Source of the DNA: a bacterium A37T11
GTDB lineage: Bacteria > Bacteroidota > Bacteroidia > Sphingobacteriales > Sphingobacteriaceae
Length of the DNA: 64,000 bases
NCBI GenBank assembly: GCA_900109895.1
Contig: FOBR01000021.1
Span: 1 to 64,000 of the forward strand
Direction: 5' to 3'
Position 1 is the stretch's first letter, and every line of letters begins with the position of its first letter. Below are positions 1-7,325 of the stretch, piece by piece. The notes beneath the pieces are model-generated. The model made no database searches and was not told the DNA's origin. It saw only the letters and a list, made by a program, of their open reading frames with translations. The translations under genes and the position numbers were made by a program.

Positions 1-86
1 TATTTTTATTTTATTGGTGAACACTGAAATATTATCAATTTATATAAACTTAGCTTATGCTATTTGGTTTTACCGTTCAAACATAG

Positions 87-938
87 CACCTTTACAACGG
101 GAAAGAGTACCAGAATGGACTGAAGCTCTATGATTATGGCGCGAGGCTGTATGACCCGGTGATTGGGAGGTGGGGAAGCGTGGATCCGTTGGCAGAATTT
201 ATGCGACGCCATTCTGACTATAATTATGCAATGAATAATCCGTTGCGATTTATAGATCCTACAGGTATGGGCCCAGATGATCCTATTAATGGAGGGACAC
301 TGCCTGAAGTGACAATAACTGCCCCTCCTTCGAGCAATTTTAGTGACTTTGGTAATTTCCTATGGGGCGCGGTTGACTACCTTCCCTTTTTGGGAAGTGG
401 AAAACAAATTGGTGTTGGAATATACAACGGAGATTTGGCCGAGGTTGGGTTAGGTTTAGTATTTCTTGGAGTTGATATCTTTACAGCTGGCGAAGGCGGG
501 GAAGCTCTGAGAGTTGCCGAGGCAGCAACTGAGGATATTTTAAAAATAGCAGCAGAAGATGAGATAAAGGAGATTGCAGAGCACGAAGCTGAAGAAATAA
601 CATATCAAACATATACGAAAACTCATCCAGAAACTGGGGAAGTCTATTCCGGAAGAACGAGTGGAAAAGGTATGCCAAACGATAATGTGGCTAAAAGAGA
701 TATTGGGCATCATATGAATGAAAAAGGGTTTGGTCCCGCTGAATTAGATAAGTCCTCGAAATCAAGTGATGCAATCCGTGGACGCGAGCAACAACTGATT
801 GAACATAATGGAGGGGCCAAATCCGGTGGAGGAATATCTGGAAATAAAATAAATGGGATAAGCCCAAAAAATCCAAAAATAGAACGATATTTGAAAGCTG
901 CAAGGGATACATTTGGAGAAATACCAAAAAAACAATAG
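87..938 (+). CDS. Orphan RHS C-terminal tail with GIY-YIG/URI-like toxin domain
   Basis: The frame opens right after a TAG at 84-86 and has no ATG, so this is the 3' end of an RHS gene cut off from its core. It starts with the RHS end motif ([16 protein letters not shown], then [12 protein letters not shown]), followed by a small glycine-rich hydrophobic pre-toxin region. The last ~110 residues carry YSGRTSG, a downstream R..IGHH, then RGREQQLIE and [12 protein letters not shown]. The order Y-x-G-R-T, R..H, E, N resembles a GIY-YIG (URI) nuclease, a known polymorphic toxin fold; that assignment is from motifs only. An Imm26-like gene begins 3 bp after the stop, which supports a toxin/immunity pair. 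Without a start codon, expression may require recombination onto a full RHS core. Confidence 0.7.
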   Translation, partial: HLYNGKEYQNGLKLYDYGARLYDPVIGRWGSVDPLAEFMRRHSDYNYAMNNPLRFIDPTGMGPDDPINGGTLPEVTITAPPSSNFSDFGNFLWGAVDYLPFLGSGKQIGVGIYNGDLAEVGLGLVFLGVDIFTAGEGGEALRVAEAATEDILKIAAEDEIKEIAEHEAEEITYQTYTKTHPETGEVYSGRTSGKGMPNDNVAKRDIGHHMNEKGFGPAELDKSSKSSDAIRGREQQLIEHNGGAKSGGGISGNKINGISPKNPKIERYLKAARDTFGEIPKKQ

Positions 939-941
939 AAT

Positions 942-1397
942 ATGGCGATTAAAACTGATGGTAAATTTTTTGAAATATCACTTCCTAATGGAAAGTTTGC
1001 TTATGGGCGTATACTTCGGAATTCTGCTTGTGCATTTTACAATATTTATTCCGAACATCGTATCACAGATATTTACCTAATATCGAAGGCTGAAGTAATT
1101 TTTATTGTGACAGTCCATAAAAGCGCTTTTGGGAAAAATAAATGGAAGAAAATTGGATATTTGGATCTAGATAGAAATTTAAGTGTTTTACCTTTAGAAT
1201 TTATTGAAGATGGACTTATTCCAGGAAATTTTGAGATTTACAATCCTAATAATGGAGAAATTACCCCAACCACAAAGGACAAGTGCATTGGTTTAGAAAG
1301 AGCCGCTGTATGGGAGCCGGGACATATCGAGGATCGACTAATTGATTATTTTGAGGGGCGACCAAACAAGTGGGTTGAGCAGTTGAAACTAAAGTAG
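942..1397 (+). CDS. Immunity protein, Imm26-like
   Basis: This 151-residue protein has no signal peptide and so is probably cytoplasmic. The N-terminus (FFEISLPNGKFAYGRIL) and the central beta-rich part with GxLDLDRN-type segments resemble the Imm26 family, whose members open with a similar 'plpdGkyayGrvl' strand. It starts 3 bp downstream of the orphan toxin tail on the same strand, the usual arrangement for a protective partner of an RHS toxin. The inferred role is to bind and neutralise the URI-like nuclease. The family call is from recall of the motif; the immunity role follows from position. Confidence 0.6.
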   Translation: MAIKTDGKFFEISLPNGKFAYGRILRNSACAFYNIYSEHRITDIYLISKAEVIFIVTVHKSAFGKNKWKKIGYLDLDRNLSVLPLEFIEDGLIPGNFEIYNPNNGEITPTTKDKCIGLERAAVWEPGHIEDRLIDYFEGRPNKWVEQLKLK

Positions 1398-1406
1398 TAT
1401 TATTAA

Positions 1407-1946
1407 ATGAACTTAAAAAAAGGTGGATTAATCATTACTATTTTAATAGTCTACGGGTATTCTTATGGTCAAATTAAAAGCTGCCCAAGCAATGCTATAA
1501 TTAATAATATTCATAAGCAATCCCAAGAAATGAGTGATGCATTCCTAAAAGGAGATTATCAAAAGTTCACTAAGTATACCTACCATCGAATATTGAAATC
1601 AATCGGAGGAGAAAGTCGGATGATTGTGGCATTACAGAATGGCAAGAATTCCCTTAAATTAAAAGGAATGTCCATGGAAAAGATTTCACTAGACACACCG
1701 TCGAAAATTATTAAAAGTAATGGGGAATTGCAATGTACCCTTCAGGAACATATTACTTTCAAAATGAATAAGGGTAAATTAATTACAACATCAACCTTAA
1801 TAGCTTTTTCTGAAGACGAAGGTAAGAATTGGACCTTCCTGGATACTTCCAATAAGGATGAAGCAACCCTTCGGAAATTTCTACCCAATTTAAGTCAATC
1901 TATAGTGATTCCGCTGCAACAGAAGCCAGAGTTTCGAAGTTTTTAA
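1407..1946 (+). CDS. Secreted protein of unknown function
   Basis: A 179-residue protein with a signal peptide (MNLKKGGLIITILIVYGYSYG, cleavage near residue 21). The mature part looks like a small alpha/beta domain: a helix containing MSDAFLKGDYQKFTKYTY, then strands. This layout resembles NTF2-like/SnoaL-type secreted proteins of Bacteroidota, but I cannot confirm the fold. It begins 9 bp after the Imm26-like gene and is probably co-transcribed with it. AT-rich like the immunity gene. It could be a second cargo gene of the toxin cassette or an unrelated neighbour. Confidence 0.6.
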   Translation: MNLKKGGLIITILIVYGYSYGQIKSCPSNAIINNIHKQSQEMSDAFLKGDYQKFTKYTYHRILKSIGGESRMIVALQNGKNSLKLKGMSMEKISLDTPSKIIKSNGELQCTLQEHITFKMNKGKLITTSTLIAFSEDEGKNWTFLDTSNKDEATLRKFLPNLSQSIVIPLQQKPEFRSF

Positions 1947-2192
1947 TGACTATAACTTAGCATACACGTTCCTGATCTTAATTGTTGGAAGGTGAATTGG
2001 TCATCATATAGTCTTTAACGGTGCCAGAAAGTAGACCTGGCAAATAAAGGACATTTGAAATGGTATTCGTTTAAAAACTATTGTAATTAAAATTCGTAAG
2101 AAAAAAATAGATGTAGCCTATAAATTTTATAGTTAGGGCCTATTAAAATTATAGTCAAAAACGGATTTTTTCCAACAAAATTGCGATAAATT

Positions 2193-2200
2193 TACTTTTG
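2193..2200 (+). promoter_or_regulatory. Possible -7 box (TACTTTTG)
   Basis: TACTTTTG fits the Bacteroidota -7 consensus TAnnTTTG and lies 33 bp upstream of the ATG at 2234. No convincing -33 TTTG at 19-21 bp spacing is visible, so this is weak. The rest of 1947-2233 shows no gene. Confidence 0.3.
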
Positions 2201-2233
2201 AATTATTGTTGAACATTTTTAAAGTTTTAAGTT

Positions 2234-2605
2234 ATGCAGAACGCAAAAAAAATTTTAGTAGGTAGTTTTATTTTTGTTATAATGACCTGCTTCTCTATGG
2301 CCTACTCACAGACTAGTCAACCAGATACGTTGAAAGCACACAGGGCCAAGATGATTGTGCAGGATTTGGGAATTAGCCTTGGAGATGCTCAAGCATTGGT
2401 CAACATTATTGATGCCAGTGGTGCTGAGTTTAAAAAACTAGTCCAGTCAAAGTTACTTTCCGCTGCACAATTGACATCACAGCATAAGGCAATTGAAAAG
2501 AAGCGAGATCTGGAAATCGATAAATTATTAGATCCTGAGATTGCCGTGCGGGTAAAATCTAAACTAAATTTGAAATTTGATGTCCCTGCTGCTGCCGCTA
2601 AATGA
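2234..2605 (+). CDS. Small secreted helical protein
   Basis: 123 residues with a clear signal peptide ending near SMAYSQ. The mature part is predicted mostly helical and charged (HRAKMIVQDLGISLGDAQALVNIIDASGAEFKKLV ... HKAIEKKRDLEIDKLLDPE), reminiscent in length and pattern of the Spy/CpxP-like or 'DUF3826-like' small periplasmic helical proteins. I do not recognise a specific family. It is followed by a short membrane protein and an HTH protein on the same strand, which may form one unit. Confidence 0.65.
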   Translation: MQNAKKILVGSFIFVIMTCFSMAYSQTSQPDTLKAHRAKMIVQDLGISLGDAQALVNIIDASGAEFKKLVQSKLLSAAQLTSQHKAIEKKRDLEIDKLLDPEIAVRVKSKLNLKFDVPAAAAK

Positions 2606-2629
2606 TAGCAGAGTCATCAATAAATAAAA

Positions 2630-2869
2630 TTGGATACGAATCGATATTTAGATCGGTTATTTTACCTAGTTATTATTGGGATACCGGTTTTACTGGTGAT
2701 TTCAAATTTGATGCATCTTATAACAAGAGCTAAAACCACTGAAGCAAAACTACAAATTCAACATGTTCACACGCTGGAGAAATATTTCTTTTACTTACAG
2801 TCTATTTATAGTGATGATTTAGAACAGTTGGTTTACGAGCATGAAAGGCTGTACACGGAAGGAGGATGA
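2630..2869 (+). CDS. Small single-pass membrane protein
   Basis: A 79-residue frame beginning with TTG (no ATG at the expected place; the first ATG is ~27 codons in). It has one hydrophobic segment at residues ~10-28 (LFYLVIIGIPVLLVISNLM) followed by a charged helical tail that could form a coiled coil. No recognisable family. It sits 24 bp after the secreted helical protein. The frame is uninterrupted and codon use is natural, but the non-ATG start leaves the call tentative. Confidence 0.4.
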   Translation: MDTNRYLDRLFYLVIIGIPVLLVISNLMHLITRAKTTEAKLQIQHVHTLEKYFFYLQSIYSDDLEQLVYEHERLYTEGG

Positions 2870-2955
2870 ATAAAATTTAACATTTATTTACATTTATTTT
2901 TTTAAGAGTTGAATTTCCTATATTTGTTAGGTAAATGGAAGATAAAATATAACCG

Positions 2956-3621
2956 ATGATGATAAATAAAATTAGACAGAATATTAGTTCTAATCTTGTT
3001 AAATTAAGAAATCTAAATCGTTATTCCCAGGATCAAATTGCTGCTGTATTATCAATTAAACAACCATCATATTGTGAGATGGAGTCTTCGGTCACAAAAA
3101 TAAGAGCCGAACAACTGTACATATTGGCTAATTTTTATAAGATCAGTATTGAAAGTTTTTTTTGTGACGGTAATGATTTTCAAAGTTTACATTGCAGTCA
3201 AGACAAAACACTAAAGCTTGAGTCAGAGTTGGCTAATAGTAAGGTTATTAATAATATATTGATTGCTAGAAATCTTGAATTAGAGGATAAAGTTAAAAGG
3301 AAAGATGCAAAAATTGAAAGTTTAATAGATGAGTTAACGAAGTCTGGAATTAAACAGGGATTAAAAACAAAAGAGGTTGTGCATTTTTCCTCTACCTTAA
3401 AAGCCTCGGCGATGTCAAGGGTACTTTTTGTTTCGATCATTATTTTCTCAATCTTAATATCCGTTTTTCTTTTGTCTCAACAACTCTCCCAATCGTCACA
3501 GCACGTATTAAGGAAAAAAATGTTGGAGGCTAATTCGATTTCTGACTTGAATGTATTAATGAGTGAAAAAGATTTTCAAAATGATTCTGTCACAAATATG
3601 GGTTTAATTTATAACAGGTAA
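2956..3621 (+). CDS. Membrane-anchored XRE-family HTH protein
   Basis: 221 residues. Positions ~5-68 form an XRE-type helix-turn-helix (NLVKLRNLNRYSQDQIAAVLSI.QPSYCEMES, then LANFYKISIESFF). Residues ~78-125 are charged and heptad-like, probably a coiled coil. A hydrophobic stretch at ~152-173 (RVLFVSIIIFSILISVFLLS) is a likely transmembrane segment, leaving a short C-terminus. A DNA-binding domain fixed to the membrane suggests a one-component sensor; the ligand is unknown. Two adjacent ATG codons at 2956 and 2959 are both possible starts. Confidence 0.75.
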   Translation: MMINKIRQNISSNLVKLRNLNRYSQDQIAAVLSIKQPSYCEMESSVTKIRAEQLYILANFYKISIESFFCDGNDFQSLHCSQDKTLKLESELANSKVINNILIARNLELEDKVKRKDAKIESLIDELTKSGIKQGLKTKEVVHFSSTLKASAMSRVLFVSIIIFSILISVFLLSQQLSQSSQHVLRKKMLEANSISDLNVLMSEKDFQNDSVTNMGLIYNR

Positions 3622-3712
3622 TGTTAAAATTTCTCAAGCTGATATATATAAGAAGGACGTATATTAGGGGGTAAATTTTAGTGATGCTGAGGATGATGAT
3701 TTAAAATTCTTT

Positions 3713-4996
3713 TTAGTTGTATACCCATTTCACCACTGTTCCCTTCCTCGCATTTCCCAACAACCTGGATCCGGCATAGAATGGTGAGCGGGCTTTAAAG
3801 TCCATGACCGCATTGAGCACAAAGTTCTCATAGAGGGAGGAGGGTGTCTGCAGGATAAAACGGCGGCAGGCCGTGCTTCCCTGCACGGTGCCTTTAAGTT
3901 CCAGCCAACCATCTGCATAGACCTGGCCGTAGACCAGCGCATCCTGGGCTATTTTCAGTATTGCCATGTCCTGGTCACGGCCGGGCGCATAGGTAAAAAC
4001 CGTTCCTTTGACAATGCTGGCACTGTCTACGCGCAGTAGAGGCTGTATGGTGTTGACCACCTTAGCAGTATCTATATTAAGTAACCCCAATGCAGAAGGG
4101 TAGTCCAGCCGGCACTCCCTGCCCACTATCAGCGTGTCGCTGGCAAACAGCTGCAGCCTGCCTGAAAAACCATCTTCTACACGGATCACCGGTGCAAACA
4201 CCAGGATGTCTTCCAGATTAGCATCGGCAGCAATCGTTACCGGCGCCGTACTGTGCACGATCAGGTTCCCACGCAAAGCCATACCACTCATATATACCGA
4301 ATCGGTTAGTGAGAGCAACAGGGCAGGAGGCACAAAAGAACGTAGCAACGAATCTCCCGGGGGAGGCAAAGAAATTAGCTCCAATGAATCAGGAACAATT
4401 TCCAGATCATGCAACAAATGCGTAATGATATCAGGCTGTAAGGGTGGAAGCGAGGCTTCACTATCATGGGTGGTACCCTGCACGGGTTTGCCACCCTCAT
4501 AAGCCGTACCTTCTATATAGGCGATGCGCACACCAGCAGGAGGGAGGTAGGCATCTCCGTTGATCACTGTACGTCCAGACAACGAAACAGGACGGTCTTC
4601 ATTGGCCAGGTAGAGCGCATAGCATTCATTAGGTTCAGCCTTTACCCCCATAAGGCCTGCCTGCCGTAACGTATCCCCTTGCTCAAAGGTGGCTACCAAT
4701 CCCAGCTGAAAAATACCCCAGGGCCTTTTTTCCAGCCATACCGAGTCGCCCGGTACCGTATCTCCATAGAGGCTCATAGCTAACCGGCTTCCTTCGGGTA
4801 TGAACGCATCGGCTAAGAGCAAGTTCAACCCGGAGGTAACATTATTTTCCAGACGCTGTGCCCTATTACCCTGCAAGAAATAACCGCGGCTGTACTGCTG
4901 CATGAGCATCAGCGAACTCAGGATGACCAGGATGATCACCGACATCGCGATCACCAGCAACAACGCCCCCCCTTTGAGTTTTCCAGCATTTCCCAT
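3713..4996 (-). CDS. Pilin-like/PilX-like N-terminal membrane protein
   Basis: 427 residues. The N-terminus (KGGALLLVIAMSVIILVILSSLMLM, residues 9-33) looks like the hydrophobic helix of type IV pilin-associated PilX-type or pseudopilin proteins: a short basic leader, one long helix, then an extracytoplasmic domain. The rest is rich in beta strands with repeated short turns, reminiscent of polymer-forming (bactofilin-like) folds (LRGNLIVHSTAPVTIAADANLEDILVFAP ... GQVYADGWLELKGTVQGS). No catalytic motif seen. A truncated, rearranged copy is at 15512-15845 and a shorter 5'-flank relic near 6000-6150. Function unknown. Confidence 0.7.
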   Translation of the reverse strand: MGNAGKLKGGALLLVIAMSVIILVILSSLMLMQQYSRGYFLQGNRAQRLENNVTSGLNLLLADAFIPEGSRLAMSLYGDTVPGDSVWLEKRPWGIFQLGLVATFEQGDTLRQAGLMGVKAEPNECYALYLANEDRPVSLSGRTVINGDAYLPPAGVRIAYIEGTAYEGGKPVQGTTHDSEASLPPLQPDIITHLLHDLEIVPDSLELISLPPPGDSLLRSFVPPALLLSLTDSVYMSGMALRGNLIVHSTAPVTIAADANLEDILVFAPVIRVEDGFSGRLQLFASDTLIVGRECRLDYPSALGLLNIDTAKVVNTIQPLLRVDSASIVKGTVFTYAPGRDQDMAILKIAQDALVYGQVYADGWLELKGTVQGSTACRRFILQTPSSLYENFVLNAVMDFKARSPFYAGSRLLGNARKGTVVKWVYN

Positions 4997-5006
4997 GAGG
5001 CCAAGT

Positions 5007-5092
5007 TACCTGTCTGTTTTTCATATTCACCACGGAAAACAGCCTGTTCACCACGAAAAAATGCCTGTTGGCGTAAATATGGTTATTTATAG
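5007..5092. repeat. Dispersed repeat R1, copy 1
   Basis: The ~85 bp upstream of the pilin-like gene contain two near-identical ~21-bp units (TTCACCACG-GAAAA-GCCTG) and the tail GGTTATTTATAG. The same text recurs at 6081-6145 with a single unit and at 15859-15928 with two. It is the 5' flank of the gene, carried along with the decayed copies. Confidence 0.75.
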
Positions 5093-5198
5093 CACCCATA
5101 TAGCACTAGCTTCCCTGAAAGTAAGTATGTGTTAAAAAAAGGAGCGGAGATAGGGTGGAAGTTGAGGGGATAATATTAGGCCCAAATAACATATTTAG

Positions 5199-5704
5199 TT
5201 AATTTTTACTGTAACCATCAACTAAGTCTGTAAAATGCGCTATGATTGTTAACAGATTCGGATTAGAATCTTTTAATATTAACGTTATCGGAAATCGCTC
5301 ACCATTTTTATCTGAAATGACTTTGTCTATTTTTAGGTAATCGGTCGATTTGAAAAATTCGAACCAAATATTAAATTTCCTATTTCTTATCAACTGCCTG
5401 CCATCAGAAGAGTCACATATATAAATAATCAGATACTGATCGCTTCTGGTGTAGAAATCCTCAATAATGGCTGCTATCGTATAAGAGACAGCGGTATCAT
5501 AAATTGGCTCTTTACCAGTGGGATTTATGCGTAGAACAATAGAAAATTCAAATATATATAATCAGCAAATTTCAAATCTTCACCAAATAAATAAGGTGTA
5601 GCGGTAAACCTTATCTCGTAGACCAGATTGGCTTTTGTAATAAAAACATACGAGTTTTTATGACCGCCAAGATTTTCGAAATCATACCGGAATGATCCCG
5701 CCAT
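5199..5704 (-). pseudogene. DUF6169-family gene, frameshifted
   Basis: Two adjoining minus-strand frames make one DUF6169-like protein. The 5' part (5704 to 5525, starting MAGSFRYDFENLGGHKNSYVF) reads a typical beta-rich N-terminus. The 3' part (to 5199) reads EFSIVLRINPTGKEP, YLIIYICDSSDGRQL, NRKFNIWFEFF and NPNLLTIIAHF, matching the 'IYVCSD..R.F..W' and 'NP' landmarks I associate with DUF6169. The switch of frame lies around 5545-5565 in an AT dinucleotide run, so a one-base indel explains it. The start overlaps the end of the small upstream gene by 23 bp. The function of the family is unknown. Confidence 0.6.
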
Positions 5705-5885
5705 GGTGTGACCTACGCTCTTTAAGCTTTTTTAATGCTTCCTGAACTTCTGAACTTTGAAGAAAAAGATCTCCTTCGTCCTCAATCTTATGAACACGAT
5801 CTTTCCAGTGGGCTATTAAAGAATCAATGTTGTTTTGACGCTCCTGCTTACTTAAATTGTCTTTTGCGCGATTCATACTAAACAT
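5682..5885 (-). CDS. Small charged protein upstream of the DUF6169 gene
   Basis: A 67-residue, highly charged, probably helical protein (NRAKDNLSKQERQNNIDSLIAHWKDRVHKIEDEGDLFLQSSEVQEALKKLKERR). No family recognised. Its 3' end overlaps the start of the DUF6169 reading frame, so the two are probably translated from one message. The size and overlap resemble the first gene of a toxin/antitoxin-like pair, but nothing else supports that. Two in-frame ATGs (5885 and 5876) are possible starts. Confidence 0.5.
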   Translation of the reverse strand: MFSMNRAKDNLSKQERQNNIDSLIAHWKDRVHKIEDEGDLFLQSSEVQEALKKLKERRSHHGGIIPV

Positions 5886-6080
5886 TTTTATATTGTCAAA
5901 GATAAGAAAAATATTTTAGTATGTATCAAATCAGTATTTAATTATTCTTTTTTCTCCACATATTGCAATCGGATGCCTGCTGTCCGCATTCTTTTCAGTC
6001 AACCGCCATTTTTTCCCTTTACGGTCAGAGTGGGCAGAACGCAGGATGACCAGGGTGATCACCGACATCGCGGTTACCTA

Positions 6081-6145
6081 TCTGTTTTTCAAATTCACCT
6101 CGGAAAAATGCCTGTTGGCAAAAATATGGTTATTTATAGTAAGCA
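6081..6145. repeat. Dispersed repeat R1, copy 2 (one 21-bp unit)
   Basis: TCTGTTTTTCAAATTCACC followed by one CCTCGGAAAAATGCCTG unit and the GGTTATTTATAG tail, as upstream of the pilin-like gene but with one of the two tandem units missing. Just before it (6036-6075) a short piece of the pilin-like 5' coding end survives in scrambled form. Confidence 0.6.
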
Positions 6146-6162
6146 TATAATATAAAAAGGGA

Positions 6163-6310
6163 AAGCGGCACAAACCTCGTAAAGTCAGTTATATAAAGAT
6201 GATGGTCATCGATGATTTGAAAGCAGAAACAGTAGACAGCTATGTGAAGGAGCATTTTACATCCGATTTCACTGTGGATTCAGACGACTCCACATCCTAC
6301 AGAAAAATGG
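6163..6310 (+). pseudogene. IS1595/ISXO2-like transposase fragment
   Basis: About 50 codons in one open frame read GKRHKPRKVSYIKMMVIDDL followed by KAETVDSYVKEHFTSDFTVDSDDSTSY. This matches the central DDE part of ISXO2-like transposases (IS1595 family), where 'DlkaeTi' and 'sDdstsY' are landmarks. No N-terminus, no remaining catalytic part and no inverted repeats are visible. The frame then runs into the opposite-strand IS3 relic, so this is a remnant only. Confidence 0.55.
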
Positions 6311-6900
6311 CAGAAAGTATAGCCGCACTCGGCAAGGTGTATTGGCTGCCTTGGTCAGTATTAACGATATCCGGCGCACCGCACAGCTCGAAGGCCTCCC
6401 GGATCACCCGGGTGCACCAAGTCGCATCCATCGTGTTGGATATGCTCCAGTGCACGATATAGCGGCTGTGGACGGCAATGACGGCCATCATGTACATGAA
6501 CCCCTTCTTCATCGGGATGTAGGTGATCGTTTCCCAAACTTGGTTGTTCCGGTTTATCGCCATGTCCTTGAGCAGGTACGGGTATTTGCGGTGGCCCTTG
6601 TCCGGTATGCTCAACCTTTTGATCGGATATATCGCCATAAGCCGAATTAGGCGGCGTATACGCTTCACGTTGACCACATCCCCTCCGTCATGCACAGGTA
6701 GGCACACATGGACACGACGCCCAAGTGGCTCAAGGAAGAAACGGTCAATCGTTCCCATCAATTCCAGGTTCAGGGCACTTTACCCTTGGGAAACGTAATA
6801 GAACCCCGAACGGTGGATGCCCAAAAGCGAGCATTGTTCCCTAATACACACTGGGGTTTCCTTTTCCACCATCATACGCCTGTCCAAAACGCTGAAGCTC
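6310..6900 (-). pseudogene. IS3-family transposase (OrfB) remnant
   Basis: The minus strand reads VCIREQCSLLGIHRSGFYY, a stop (TAA), then SALNLELMGTIDRFF, RRLIRLMAIYPI, HRKYPYLLKDMAINRNNQVW and NTDQGSQYT, the order of the IS3/IS2 OrfB HTH_21 plus rve integrase core. It is dead three ways. A nonsense codon sits in the linker. The first catalytic Asp, usual in 'viD.ySRy', is Ala (AVIAVHSRYI). Everything after DQGSQYT, including the catalytic Glu, is missing. The 5' side joins the 3' end of the RHS gene at ~6899, so an insertion here probably removed that gene's toxin tail. Confidence 0.75.
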
Positions 6901-7300
6901 ACTGTAACTTTTTTTTTAACCAGTCGTTCTCCATCTGAAGCTTAGTTTCCGGCGGAGCCACATTTTGAGGACTCATAGGGGGATCGATCAAAGCTTCGTT
7001 TATATCAGTGGTATCACGACCAAATAAGTCTATGTATAATAATGGATTATCGTACACATATGCATATGGAGTCCAATCAAAATGATTATCTTCAATAGCA
7101 GGATCCACCGCATTCCACCTCCCAATCACCGGGTCATACATACGGGCCCCATAGTCATATAGCTCCAGCCCGTGCATATGATCCAGCTCCTTGCCGTTGT
7201 ACTGATATGGTTGTTCCTCCCGGTTCGTGCTTTCGGCAAAGGTGGCGCCGAAAGGGTAGTAATGGTTTTTTTGTACCACCACACCGTTGGCATCGGCCAC
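6899..7300 (-). pseudogene. Detached RHS core end of the 7.3-11.5 kb RHS gene
   Basis: The frame reads [52 protein letters not shown] and NPLLYIDLFGRD, the classic RHS-associated core end. It belongs to the gene that stops at 7326 but is in another frame. The DNA between holds a run of eight G, and the ~15-20 residues normally linking 'ALKRVL' to 'DHLGNNR' in such proteins are absent. A small deletion plus frameshift is the simplest reading. After DLFGRD only ~35 unrelated residues remain before the IS3 relic, so no toxin domain is left. Confidence 0.75.
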
Positions 7301-7325
7301 TACCCGGTTATTGCCATGGGGGGGG

